Origin: Halorussus salilacus
Lineage (GTDB): Archaea; Halobacteriota; Halobacteria; Halobacteriales; Haladaptataceae
DNA: 64,000 bases
Assembly: GCF_024138125.1 (NCBI RefSeq)
Contig: NZ_CP099993.1
Span: 2,232,001-2,296,000 of the forward strand
Direction: 5' to 3'
Shown: piece after piece, positions 43,669 to 53,051 of the stretch
Layout: each line of letters opens with the position of its first letter
Numbering within the stretch: the first letter of the stretch is position 1
Position numbers and translations under genes: made by a program
Notes under the pieces: model-generated
The model's database searches: none
What the model was told of the DNA's origin: nothing
What the model saw: only the letters and a program-made list of their open reading frames with translations

Positions 43669-45021
43669 TTACTGGTCGAGTTTCGAACTAACGTGTCCGG
43701 TTCGATACGATGTTCTGGACCCGTCTGTCTCGGCTGTTTCGTCACCAAGCGTGACGATTTCTGTACTCCCCTCCGTAGAGACCGCGTCGCGAGTATCGAA
43801 GAGGAGCGATGCGCGCTCGGTAATCTCGTGTAGGTCGAAGTCGCGATGGTCGACGAGTAGCACGACGAGGTCCGCCTCCTCCAGCGGGACATCCGCCGTC
43901 GACTCGGCAACCGCCAGATCACCGTCGACCTCGTTCACATACGGGTCGACAGCGATGACGTCTCCCATGTCGTCGAGTCGCTTCGAGATCTCGAGCGCTG
44001 GCGAACGGCGAGTATCTCCGACGTCGGATTTGTACGCGAGGCCGAGCGTCACGATGGAGGCCCGTCCGGGTTCGATTCCCCGCGTATCGAGGATTCGTTC
44101 GATGCGGTTGACGACCACCGAGGGCATCCACTCGTTGATCCGCTGGGCCTCGTCGACCAGCGAGAGCTCGGTCCCGAGCTCGGACGCTCGCCAGGTGAGG
44201 AACTGCGGGTCGATGGGGATGCAGTGGCCGCCGACGCCGGGCCCGGGGTAGAACGCCTGGAAGCCGAACGGCTTGGTCGAGGCGGCCGCTATCGCGTCCC
44301 AGACGTCCGCGTCGAACTGCTCGGCGAACGCGGTGAGCTCGTTCACGAGCGCGATGTTCACCATCCGGTAGGTGTTCTCCAGCGTCTTCGCCAACTCGGC
44401 GGTCGTCGTGGCGTCGACGGGATAGGTCTCGGCCACGAACGACTCGAACATCGTGCAGGCGGCCGAGCGAGCGATCTCGTCGTCCGCGCCGACGATGAGC
44501 GGAATCTCCTCGATGGGGTAGTCGCCGCCGGGGTTCAGCCGCTCGGGGACCATCGCCACGCGTGTCCGGTCGGGGTCGAGTCGTTCGTGGAGGAGCGGGG
44601 CGACCTCCTCGTTCGTCGCTCCGGGATAAACGGTGCTACTGACGACGACGAGCGTTTCCCTGTCGCCCGCCTGCTCGGCGATGGTCCGGGTCGCCGACCG
44701 AATCGCCCCCATCTCGGGTTCGCCGTTCGAAACGCCAGTCGGTACCGCGATAACGTACGCGTCGCAGTCTGCGACGACCGACGGGTCGTCGTCGGGCGTG
44801 AACCCCGATTCGAGGGCCTCCGCGAGTCGCTCGTCGGTCACGTCGTCGACGTAGCTCTCGGCGTTCCGGAGCGAGGCCACGCGGTCGGCGTCGATGTCGA
44901 AGCCCGCGACGTCGTAGCCCGCGCCCGTGAATTTCAGGCTCAGGGGGAGGCCGACGTAGCCGAGTCCGATGACGCCGACTCGCGCCTCCCGCTCTTCGAG
45001 TCGAGTCAGGAGGTCCGTCAT
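43669..45021 (-). CDS. Nucleotide-sugar dehydrogenase (UDP-HexNAc/UDP-ManNAc dehydrogenase type)
   Basis: This 450-residue protein starts with VGVIGLGYVGLPLSLKFTGAGYDV (NAD site), has SSTVYPGATNEEVAPLL, VPERLNPGG near 158, and the catalytic C267 in GPGVGGHCIPIDP. This motif is typical of UDP-N-acetylhexosamine 6-dehydrogenases such as WecC/TviB rather than AglM. Its start overlaps the stop of the epimerase gene by four bases (ATGA), so the two are translationally coupled and probably act one after the other on a UDP-sugar. The C-terminal 40 residues are a polar tail. Confidence 0.9.
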   Translation of the reverse strand: MTDLLTRLEEREARVGVIGLGYVGLPLSLKFTGAGYDVAGFDIDADRVASLRNAESYVDDVTDERLAEALESGFTPDDDPSVVADCDAYVIAVPTGVSNGEPEMGAIRSATRTIAEQAGDRETLVVVSSTVYPGATNEEVAPLLHERLDPDRTRVAMVPERLNPGGDYPIEEIPLIVGADDEIARSAACTMFESFVAETYPVDATTTAELAKTLENTYRMVNIALVNELTAFAEQFDADVWDAIAAASTKPFGFQAFYPGPGVGGHCIPIDPQFLTWRASELGTELSLVDEAQRINEWMPSVVVNRIERILDTRGIEPGRASIVTLGLAYKSDVGDTRRSPALEISKRLDDMGDVIAVDPYVNEVDGDLAVAESTADVPLEEADLVVLLVDHRDFDLHEITERASLLFDTRDAVSTEGSTEIVTLGDETAETDGSRTSYRTGHVSSKLDQ

Positions 45022-45998
45022 CGGGCGGCGACCTCCTCGGCCGTTCGCTCGTCGATTACGTCCGTCAGGATGCGTTCGAGGTCCGCCTCCGGAGCCCAGC
45101 CGATGGTCTCGCGGAGCTTGGTCACGTCGGGTTCCCGCTCGTCCGGCTCCTCGAAGCCCTCGCCGTAGGCCTCCTCGAAGGGAATGTGCGTGATTTTAGA
45201 GTCGGAGCCAGTGAGTTCGATGACTCGCTCCGCGAGGTCGTTGATCGAGGTCGGGTCGGGCGCACCGATGTTGAAGACCTCGCCGTGAGCCTCTTCGGTG
45301 GCGAGGAGCTCGTGCGTGATTTCGACCGCGTCGGCGACGTGGGTGAAGCTTCGGGTCTGGGTGCCGTCGCCGTAGACCGTGAGGTCCTCGCCCGCGAGCG
45401 CCTGCTCGACGAACGTCGGGATTACCATGCCGTACTGGCCGGTCTGGCGCGGGCCGACGATGTTGAAGTACCGTCCCACGACGACCGGGAGGTCGTGTTC
45501 GTCGTGGTACGCGAGCGCGAGGAATTCGTCTACGGCTTTCGCCGTCGCGTAGCCCCAGCGAGGCGTCGTCGTTGGGCCGTATACTGCGTTATCGCGCTCG
45601 CTGAAGGGGACGTCCTCGGACTTGCCGTAGACCTCCGAGGAGGAGGCGAGGAAGACGGGGGTTCCGTCCTCGGCGGCGGCTTCGAGGACGTTCTCTGTTC
45701 CCCGGAGGTTGGTTTCGAGGGAGGTAAGGGGGTTTTCGACGATGTGTTTCACGCCGACTGCAGCTGCTAGGTGATAGACGGCATCGGCGTCGGTGACGGC
45801 GTTCGCGACGGTTTCGGTGTCGCGGACATCGGCACGGAGAACTTCGACGCGAGTGTCGTCTCGCAGATGTTCGATGTTCGATTCTGTTCCCGTAGAAAAA
45901 ATATCGAGCAAGACAATTTCTTCGGCAGTTTCCGCAAGTAGCTGGTCGGCGAGGTGAGACCCGATAAACCCGCCTCCGCCAGTGATCAGGTGTGTCAT
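45018..45998 (-). CDS. NAD-dependent UDP-sugar epimerase/decarboxylase (extended SDR)
   Basis: This 326-residue protein has LITGGGGFIGSHLADQLLAE at the start, LASSSEVYGKSED near 117 with the catalytic Ser, and YATAK near 151 with the Tyr/Lys pair. RYFNIVGPRQTGQYGMVIPTFV resembles UDP-glucuronate decarboxylases and UDP-HexNAc C4 epimerases. It overlaps the dehydrogenase downstream by four bases. Both could convert a UDP-HexNAc uronate or related sugar for the polysaccharide. Confidence 0.88.
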   Translation of the reverse strand: MTHLITGGGGFIGSHLADQLLAETAEEIVLLDIFSTGTESNIEHLRDDTRVEVLRADVRDTETVANAVTDADAVYHLAAAVGVKHIVENPLTSLETNLRGTENVLEAAAEDGTPVFLASSSEVYGKSEDVPFSERDNAVYGPTTTPRWGYATAKAVDEFLALAYHDEHDLPVVVGRYFNIVGPRQTGQYGMVIPTFVEQALAGEDLTVYGDGTQTRSFTHVADAVEITHELLATEEAHGEVFNIGAPDPTSINDLAERVIELTGSDSKITHIPFEEAYGEGFEEPDEREPDVTKLRETIGWAPEADLERILTDVIDERTAEEVAAR

Positions 45999-46098
45999 TG
46001 TTCGCTCCCAATCACTTGCCCCATATAATTATAGCGAACATTGGCGACGTAGTTGAGAGAAGGCAAAACTCATTATGCCCACTTAGACACTACTTTCT

Positions 46099-47394
46099 AT
46101 GGCGGATTCCGAAGATGGCGCTTCGTTGTTGGTCGTTACGCAGTACTTCCCGCCGGAGACGGGGGCTCCCGCATCTCGGTTCGACGAACTCACGAAGCGG
46201 TGGTCCGAGTCGGGTAACGACGTTACGGTTCTCACGTCGGCCCCCGACTATCCGGAAGGTGAACTCTACGACGGGTACCAGAACGAGTGGCTCCATCGTG
46301 AACGGAGAGATGGTGTTGACGTCGTAATGACTAAGACGTTCCCTGCGTCGAACGTCGGGTTCTTTCGACGTGCGCTCAAGTTCATGTGGTTTATGATTAT
46401 CTCGGTCCTCGTTGGAGTTCGGCTCGAGAAACCGGACGTGGTCGTTGCAACGTCCCCGCAACCGCTCGTTGGCGTTTCGGGATGGTTAGTTGCCCGGGTG
46501 AGACGCGCCAAGTTCGTCTTCGAGGTCAGAGATCTCTGGCCGGAGTCGATCTCCGCAGCAGGTGACGTGGACAACAGATTACTATATGCATCGCTCGAAG
46601 CGATATCGTCGTTCCTGTACCGACATGCAGATCGAGTCGTCGTCGTGTCACAAGAGTTCGAGAGATCGATAGTAGCGGCTGGAGCATCTTCGGAAGATAT
46701 CCTCTACCATCCAAATGGCGTGGACGTGTCGTTCTTCGAAGACGCCAGCGAACCTGAATTTGCTAATCGGTCGCTCTCCGACTACTTCGTCGTATCGTAC
46801 ATCGGGACAATCGGGCGAGCGCACGGATTATCCGTCGTTCTGGATTCGGCGGCGGAACTACCATCCGAGTCGAAGTACGATGATGTTCTCTTTCTGTTCG
46901 TCGGATTCGGTGCACAAGCCGAGACACTACAGAGACGAGCCTCCGAACAGGGGCTCGACAACGTCGTCTTTGCTGGCAGAAGGCCGAAGGAAGAAGTTCC
47001 CGAATTCCTGTCTGTTTCGGACGTCTCTCTGGTGCATCTCAAGGATCGCGACCTGTTTAGGACGGTTATCCCTTCGAAGATGTTCGAGTCGATGGCTGCG
47101 GGCGTGCCGATAGTCCTTGGCGTGAAGGGTGAGGCGAAGCGTATCCTTACCGAGGCAAACGCAGGTGTGACGATGGAACCGGAAGATCCACAGGACTTGA
47201 CCTCTGCAGTACGGCATCTTTACGACGAGAGTGGGCGCCGGACTGAGTTTGGTTCGAATGGAGCCGACTTCGTCCGAGAGAACTTCGATTGGGACGCCAT
47301 CGCTACGGAGTACGAACAGGACCTGTTAGTGCTCGCATCTTCTCGTACCGAGGCGTCAGAGCCGAATGTCGGGGAGCCAAATAACACCGCTTAA
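46099..47394 (+). CDS. Glycosyltransferase family 4 (WbuB/WcaI-like)
   Basis: This 431-residue protein starts LLVVTQYFPPETGAPASRFDEL, the GT4 N-terminal acceptor domain. A hydrophobic membrane-associating segment (FMWFMIISVLVGV) is at about 95-107, VFEVRDLWPES at about 140-150 is typical of WbuB-type deoxy-aminosugar transferases, and SKMFESMAAGVPIVLGVKGEA at about 330-350 carries the nucleotide-sugar E-x7-E region. It retains the donor configuration and acts on the lipid-linked repeat unit at the inner face. It starts a run of co-directional genes to 55449. Confidence 0.88.
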   Translation: MADSEDGASLLVVTQYFPPETGAPASRFDELTKRWSESGNDVTVLTSAPDYPEGELYDGYQNEWLHRERRDGVDVVMTKTFPASNVGFFRRALKFMWFMIISVLVGVRLEKPDVVVATSPQPLVGVSGWLVARVRRAKFVFEVRDLWPESISAAGDVDNRLLYASLEAISSFLYRHADRVVVVSQEFERSIVAAGASSEDILYHPNGVDVSFFEDASEPEFANRSLSDYFVVSYIGTIGRAHGLSVVLDSAAELPSESKYDDVLFLFVGFGAQAETLQRRASEQGLDNVVFAGRRPKEEVPEFLSVSDVSLVHLKDRDLFRTVIPSKMFESMAAGVPIVLGVKGEAKRILTEANAGVTMEPEDPQDLTSAVRHLYDESGRRTEFGSNGADFVRENFDWDAIATEYEQDLLVLASSRTEASEPNVGEPNNTA

Positions 47395-47427
47395 GTAGTC
47401 GTAGTGGCCACCGGGTGCGTAGTAGCA

Positions 47428-48555
47428 ATGGATGACAGCCAACCCGAAGTTACATTCGTTCTAGGCACCCGTCCGGAGATCATCAAGCTCAGCCCGCTTA
47501 TCCGCGAATGTGAGCGTCGAAACCTTTCATTTAGTATTATCCATACTGGACAGCACTATTCCGACTCGCTTGACGAAGTCTTCTTCAGCCGTCTCGATCT
47601 CCCAGACCCGGACCACAATCTCCAGGTTGGGTCCAAGTCACAGGGTCAACAGACGGGTGAGATGATAATCGGAATCGAGCGGATTCTGACGGAGGAACGG
47701 CCCGACGTCGTACTGGTTCAGGGGGACACGAACTCGGTGTTAGCAGGGGGAATCGCCACCAGTAAACTGGATATCGCACTCGGCCATGTCGAGGCCGGGC
47801 TACGGAGTTTCGACAGGCAGATGCCCGAAGAGATAAACCGGGTCGTCACCGACCACGTCGCGGACTACCTGTTCGCTCCGACGGAAAATTCTCGGGAATA
47901 CCTTCAGACGGAGAACGTCCCGAATAACCAGATATACGTCACGGGAAACACGATTGTCGATGCGGTTGCGGAACATACGGAACTTGCTGACGAGAAGAGT
48001 ACGGTGCTTTCAGATTTGGAACTGACCGCTGGTGAGTTCGTTCTCCTGACCGCCCATCGCGCCGAGAACGTTGATGATGAAGCGCGGTTCGCCGATCTTC
48101 TGGAAGGTGTCACACGGTTCGCCAAGCAACACAATCTGCCTGTCGTGTATCCGATTCATCCGAGGGCGGAAAATCGACTCGAAGCGTTCGGATTAAGTGT
48201 CCCCAACTGGATTCGGTGCGTCGAACCCCAAGGCTTCCTCGATTTCCTAAAACTGGAACAGTCGGCCAGGTTGATACTCACTGACTCGGGGGGCGTTCAG
48301 GAGGAAGCCTGTATTCTCGGAACGCCGTGTGTAACCCTCCGGGAAAATACCGAGCGCCCAGAGACGATCGATGTCGAGGCGAACCGACTTGCGGGAACCG
48401 ATCCGGACAGTATCGTATCTCACGCCTCAGCGATGTACAGACGGAACGATATCTGGAAGAACCCCTTCGGTGACGGAGACGCCGCCGTGCAGATATTAGA
48501 GACGCTAGATTCGGAACTCGACCTAGAGACACCACGGGAGGTCAATCAGCTGTGA
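47428..48555 (+). CDS. wecB: UDP-N-acetylglucosamine 2-epimerase (non-hydrolysing)
   Basis: This 375-residue protein has all WecB motifs: GTRPEIIKLSPLI, HTGQHYSDSL, QGDTNSVLAGG, HVEAGLRSFDRQMPEEINR, TAHRAENVDD, PIHPR and the UDP-binding TDSGGVQEEACILG. It converts UDP-GlcNAc to UDP-ManNAc. The ATG at 47428 is preferred over the GTG/ATG upstream. The next gene overlaps it by four bases (GTGA) and encodes the matching dehydrogenase, so together they make UDP-ManNAcA. Confidence 0.92.
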   Translation: MDDSQPEVTFVLGTRPEIIKLSPLIRECERRNLSFSIIHTGQHYSDSLDEVFFSRLDLPDPDHNLQVGSKSQGQQTGEMIIGIERILTEERPDVVLVQGDTNSVLAGGIATSKLDIALGHVEAGLRSFDRQMPEEINRVVTDHVADYLFAPTENSREYLQTENVPNNQIYVTGNTIVDAVAEHTELADEKSTVLSDLELTAGEFVLLTAHRAENVDDEARFADLLEGVTRFAKQHNLPVVYPIHPRAENRLEAFGLSVPNWIRCVEPQGFLDFLKLEQSARLILTDSGGVQEEACILGTPCVTLRENTERPETIDVEANRLAGTDPDSIVSHASAMYRRNDIWKNPFGDGDAAVQILETLDSELDLETPREVNQL

Positions 48556-49802
48556 CGGTCTGCGTCCACGGACTCGGATACATCGGTCTCCCGACCGCCG
48601 CGGTGTTGGCCAACGCCGGGGAGAGGGTTTTGGGATACGACGCGTCGCAATCGGTTCGAGAGTCGCTCAAGAACGGGACGGTACACGTAGACGAGCCGGG
48701 ACTGACGGGACTCGTCAAGCGTGAAGTCGAAACGGGGAACCTCGAGGTTGTCACAGAGCCCGAATCTGCGGATGTACACGTCGTCTGCGTGCCGACACCG
48801 TTCGACGAGGACCGCAAGGAACCCGACCTCAGTTACGTCGAGCAATGCGGCGAGACCATCGCAGAGATTCTTCGGCCCGGCGACACTGTCGTCCTCGAAT
48901 CGACTGTTCCGCCCGGAACGACGACCGACGTATTTCGACCGCTCCTCGAATCTTCGGGCCTCGTCGCAGGCGAGGACTTCGGGCTCGCTCACTGCCCGGA
49001 GACAGTGCTTCCCGGGAACATACTCACCGAACTGAAACGGAACGACCGGGTAATCGGTGGCGTCGATGCGGCATCGTGTGACGTTGCGATTGCATTGTAC
49101 GAAACGTTCGTCGATGGTGATTTGCGGACGACCGACGCTACGACCGCGGAGTTCGTGAAGTTGATCCAGAATACCTTCCGTGACACGAACATTGCATTTG
49201 CAAACGAGGTAGCGAAGATAGCCGCCGAACACGGGATCGACTCCCGTACCGCCATCGAACTCGCAAACGAACATCCCCGCGTCGGCATTCTCAACCCCGG
49301 TCCGGGCGTTGGCGGGCATTGTCTCCCGGTCGACCCGTGGTTCTTAGTGCAATCTTCAACCACGTCGGAACTTATCGAGACGGCTCGACAGGTGAACCAT
49401 TCGATGATCGACTACGTCATCGACGAACTCGATCAGCGTGTCGATGGACTCGCTGGACGGCAAATCGCCGTTCTCGGTGTCGCCTACAAGGGTGATGTGG
49501 ACGATGCCCGTCGGAGTCCGGGACTCGATCTCAGTCAAAAGCTACAACAACGAACCGACGGCAGAATCGACGTTCGTCTCCATGACCCACACGTCGTCGA
49601 TCAGGTTCTCGACCTACAACCGCTCGAACGGGCGCTCGACGGTGCGGATGCAACCGTTATCGTGACCGACCACAGCGACTTCGCGGAACTACGCCCGACG
49701 GAGGTCGCCGAGCAGATGGCGGGGACCCTCGTGTTCGATACGAGAGCTATGCTCGACGCCCCGAAGTGGGAGTCAGCTGGGCTCGAAATAGTTCGGATTT
49801 GA
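48552..49802 (+). CDS. wecC: UDP-N-acetyl-D-mannosamine dehydrogenase
   Basis: This 416-residue protein begins at GTG 48552, overlapping wecB by four bases. It has the NAD site VCVHGLGYIGLPTAAVLANAG, PTPFDEDRKEPDL, STVPPGTTTDVFRPL, HCPETVLPGNILTEL (WecC-type), QNTFRDTNIAFANEVAKIA and the catalytic C257 in GPGVGGHCLPVDPWF. The C-terminal domain has GVAYKGDVDDARRSPG. It oxidises UDP-ManNAc to UDP-ManNAcA, an acidic sugar donor. The sulfatase-like gene follows after two bases. Confidence 0.92.
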   Translation: MTVCVHGLGYIGLPTAAVLANAGERVLGYDASQSVRESLKNGTVHVDEPGLTGLVKREVETGNLEVVTEPESADVHVVCVPTPFDEDRKEPDLSYVEQCGETIAEILRPGDTVVLESTVPPGTTTDVFRPLLESSGLVAGEDFGLAHCPETVLPGNILTELKRNDRVIGGVDAASCDVAIALYETFVDGDLRTTDATTAEFVKLIQNTFRDTNIAFANEVAKIAAEHGIDSRTAIELANEHPRVGILNPGPGVGGHCLPVDPWFLVQSSTTSELIETARQVNHSMIDYVIDELDQRVDGLAGRQIAVLGVAYKGDVDDARRSPGLDLSQKLQQRTDGRIDVRLHDPHVVDQVLDLQPLERALDGADATVIVTDHSDFAELRPTEVAEQMAGTLVFDTRAMLDAPKWESAGLEIVRI

Positions 49803-49804
49803 AT

Positions 49805-51217
49805 ATGAAACGAAACGTCGTCTACATTACGGTTGATTCGATCCGGGCCGACCACGTCGGGTACGTGGGATACGACGAACCGACGACGCCGAACATCGAC
49901 GAGTTGGCTGCAGAAGGAACGACGTACTCACGGACCATCGCCAACGGAATCCCAACATATTATTCGTTCAAATCGTTACTCGGTGGCGTCCACTCGTTGA
50001 GTCACAGTCGGGACATCGGACTGCCACAAGACGCGACCTCCATAGCGGAGGTGTTCGAACGAGCAGGATATGAGACCGCTGGGTTCAACGCTGGAAATCC
50101 GTGGTTGACGCGGAACTACGGATACCATCGGGGATTCGATACGTTTCGGGACTTCATGACCGATGACGTGGACGAACCCGGAGTGAGCGGAGAGACGTTC
50201 GAGCAGTTGAAACAGTATTGCAAAAAAGCGGTCGACGGGAGCGATTGGCTGACCGATAAGCTCGGGTTCGCAGGACGGCTCTTCTGTGCCATCAACGGCC
50301 ACATCCCCCTCGAAACGGCCGAGACGGTTACGGAGCACGCGACAGACTGGCTTGCTCGGGACGACATCGAGCAACCATTTTTCCTCTGGATACACTACAT
50401 GGACCCTCACTACCCGTGGGTACCGCCGTCCGAGTATCTGACACCATTCGGTGACGATGACATCTCCACCTACGATATCGGACGGCTTTGGCATCTCGTT
50501 GCACACCTCCACGAGAACGACCCGACGGATGTCTCTGAGCGGAATGTCGAGAAAATACGGACCCTATACGACGCGGAGATCCGTCGGACGGATGCGGCTA
50601 TCGGCCGAGTCGTGGACGAACTGAAGCGACAGGGTGTGTACGACGAGACGGTCATTAGCGTCGCCGGGGACCACGGCACCGAGCTGTACGACCACGGCAA
50701 GTTCAGTCACGGTCCGCGAACGTTGTTCGACGAAATTGTCAACGTCCCGTTGGTTCTCAAGGGACCGGGGATTCCGTCGGACGAACACGAGAGGGCCCAA
50801 CTCGTCGACGTACCGCCTACGCTTGCGAGCAAGGCTGGTCTGTCTCAGGGGCTCATTGCGGAGTTCGAGGGGGACGACCTCTTCGACCGACGCCCCGACG
50901 GCGTGACGACGGAGGTGGTGTACGATTACGACCCCGCCTTGGGAAAGAACCGAGACAACGACCTCCTGCAGGCCCGAACGTGTTGGCCCTGGAAACTCGT
51001 CAGAAACCTCGAAACAGGCGAAACTCGACTCTATCACCTCGAATCGGACCCCGGCGAGTACGAGGACGTGAGTGAAGACCACCCCGAAACGGTACAAGAA
51101 CTGGGCAACGAACTCGACGAGTTCCGGCGTAGGGTGGTGCGGCGGAACGAAACGCTGGCCGAAAAGCGGTGGGTCAGAGAGCGACTCGCGACATTGCGGG
51201 ACGAGGGCGTGGTGTGA
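49805..51217 (+). CDS. Sulfatase/alkaline-phosphatase superfamily enzyme with Thr at the nucleophile position
   Basis: This 470-residue protein has metal-binding DSIRADHVGYVGYDEPTTPN at the start and AGDHGTELYDHGKFSHGP near 295-312. The segment normally holding CxPSRxSLLTG reads TYYSFKSLLGG, so T51 sits where sulfatases need Cys or Ser. Thr is used by phosphoethanolamine and phosphoglycerol transferases of the same fold, so it may transfer or remove a phosphoryl substituent rather than a sulfate. No membrane helix is visible. It is tightly packed between wecC and the heparinase-like gene. Confidence 0.83.
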   Translation: MKRNVVYITVDSIRADHVGYVGYDEPTTPNIDELAAEGTTYSRTIANGIPTYYSFKSLLGGVHSLSHSRDIGLPQDATSIAEVFERAGYETAGFNAGNPWLTRNYGYHRGFDTFRDFMTDDVDEPGVSGETFEQLKQYCKKAVDGSDWLTDKLGFAGRLFCAINGHIPLETAETVTEHATDWLARDDIEQPFFLWIHYMDPHYPWVPPSEYLTPFGDDDISTYDIGRLWHLVAHLHENDPTDVSERNVEKIRTLYDAEIRRTDAAIGRVVDELKRQGVYDETVISVAGDHGTELYDHGKFSHGPRTLFDEIVNVPLVLKGPGIPSDEHERAQLVDVPPTLASKAGLSQGLIAEFEGDDLFDRRPDGVTTEVVYDYDPALGKNRDNDLLQARTCWPWKLVRNLETGETRLYHLESDPGEYEDVSEDHPETVQELGNELDEFRRRVVRRNETLAEKRWVRERLATLRDEGVV

Positions 51218-51218
51218 G

Positions 51219-53051
51219 ATGACGGGTACCGGACGACCCCGAGAGTTAGTTTTCAAGACGGCGATCAACAAGCGCCCAGTACAGTTGGCGGGGATAATCG
51301 AGCGAAAGTTGCGGAATGCGATACTCCCGCAGTTACCGTTCGACTTCGACGCCCGATATGAACAGCGGATACCTGGAACGATACGGCCGACTCCAGACCC
51401 GATTCGGGCGAATATCATCACTCTCCACGATGCGCTATCGAACGACGAGCGACGGGAGTACGGACGAAAAGCGGCGGCTTTCGCAGACGGAGACGTCACG
51501 TTCCTCAATCGAACGCTGTCGTTCGACGGTCCCAGCGACATCAGCACCGGCGACAATCGGGTAGAGTCGCTTCCGCGGTTGTGGAAGCTGAAACTCGACG
51601 CCTTCGAACCGGCGTCGTGGGCCATCTTAGGTTCTCACGATTCCGATGTAACCGAGGAGGTCGGCGATGTCGTCGAAGCTTGGACGGACTCGTGGCTGGC
51701 GAGTAATCGAATCGGGAACAGGGAGGGCTATCTTCGCCGCGCGTGGACGCCATACGCAGTGTCGCTCCGAATTATGAACTGGTGTCGGTACTGTGCGTGG
51801 CGCGGGCCGCAGGCTGTAGACGAGTCTCTCCTTCGAGCCGTGTACAAGAACGCACTGTTCCTCTCGAATCACGTCGAGTGGGACGTAGACGGCAACCATC
51901 TCGTCGAGAACGGGGCCGCACTAGTCATGGCGGGTATTTTCTTCGAGGAGCACGACCAGAACTGGATCGAAGCGGGACTGGAGGTGTTAGAGAGCGTCGC
52001 CAGAACACAGTTCTGCGAGGATGGCTGTCACTTCGAGCGAAGCCCGATGTATCATATACTAGTACTGACGCGTCTCCTGACAGTCCTCGACCTGCTGTCT
52101 GAAACTTCGCGGGCTTGGCCAGCGAAGCTCGAAGCGACTGCCAGCGTAGCGACCGGATTCCTCTCGGCGATTCGACCACCAGACGGCAGGATACCTCTAC
52201 TCAACGATTCGGTGTTCGGCGAAGCGTTCGAACTGGACTCCTGTCTCCGATACGCTGACGAGGTCGGGGTGTCTAGTGAGGAGTCTCAGTCGACGCTCAA
52301 CGGGTCCGGATACTGTTGGCTCGGGGAGGGTGGGGATCGACTCCTGTTCGACTGCGGCGCGTCCGGTCCGTCCCACCTCCTCGCACACGCGCACAACGAC
52401 GCCCTCTCTGTCTTGGCGTGGGTGGACGGCGACCGGGTTCTGACGGACACTGGATGCTTCGACTACAAACCGGGGAGACGCAGGACAGCGGCCCGAAGCG
52501 TCGAAGGACACAACACGGTCCAAGTCGGCGAGAAGGAACCTGCGGACATCGGTCATCGGTTTCTGATGAGCCACCGAGTCGAACCCGAAGCCACGCATGT
52601 CGACGGAGACATAGAGGTCGTCGAAGGTCACTACCAAGCCGAAAGTGGGTACTGTCACCGCCGGCGGGTGTATTACGATGACGACTGGTGGCTTGTCGAA
52701 GACGAGGTCACGGATACGGACGACCCGATAGTAAGCCGACTCCACGTCCATCCAGCCGTCGAATCGACCGGGACGACCCCTATCGAGTTGTCAAGAGACG
52801 GCGTCTCGAGGGGTCAAATCTGGCCCCTCGACGTAGAAGAAATCGACCAGACGACGAGCGAGTACTATCCGCGGTTTGGGGTCGCCGAGACGCGATCCGT
52901 GATCGAGTTCACCACTTTCGACGGCGTCTCTCGCTACTTGTTCAGTTCGACACGACGTTCGGAGGTGGAGGTCGAAGCTAACGCCGACGGGACGGGGACG
53001 ATAGCAATCGACGGCGTAAAGTACGAACTTCCGAGAAAGGAGTCGATATGA
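51219..53051 (+). CDS. Heparinase II/III family protein
   Basis: This 610-residue protein has an N-terminal alpha/alpha toroid (about 90-380, WKLKLDAFEPASWA ... NHLVENGAALVMAGIFF) and a C-terminal beta-sandwich. The junction LLAHAHNDALSVLAWVDGDRVLTDTGCFDY (about 398-427) is the heparinase II/III signature, with catalytic-type His and Tyr. The family are lyases that cut uronic-acid polymers by beta-elimination and are often found in exopolysaccharide loci. No signal peptide is apparent. It starts one base after the sulfatase stop and overlaps the next gene by four bases (ATGA). Confidence 0.85.
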   Translation: MTGTGRPRELVFKTAINKRPVQLAGIIERKLRNAILPQLPFDFDARYEQRIPGTIRPTPDPIRANIITLHDALSNDERREYGRKAAAFADGDVTFLNRTLSFDGPSDISTGDNRVESLPRLWKLKLDAFEPASWAILGSHDSDVTEEVGDVVEAWTDSWLASNRIGNREGYLRRAWTPYAVSLRIMNWCRYCAWRGPQAVDESLLRAVYKNALFLSNHVEWDVDGNHLVENGAALVMAGIFFEEHDQNWIEAGLEVLESVARTQFCEDGCHFERSPMYHILVLTRLLTVLDLLSETSRAWPAKLEATASVATGFLSAIRPPDGRIPLLNDSVFGEAFELDSCLRYADEVGVSSEESQSTLNGSGYCWLGEGGDRLLFDCGASGPSHLLAHAHNDALSVLAWVDGDRVLTDTGCFDYKPGRRRTAARSVEGHNTVQVGEKEPADIGHRFLMSHRVEPEATHVDGDIEVVEGHYQAESGYCHRRRVYYDDDWWLVEDEVTDTDDPIVSRLHVHPAVESTGTTPIELSRDGVSRGQIWPLDVEEIDQTTSEYYPRFGVAETRSVIEFTTFDGVSRYLFSSTRRSEVEVEANADGTGTIAIDGVKYELPRKESI

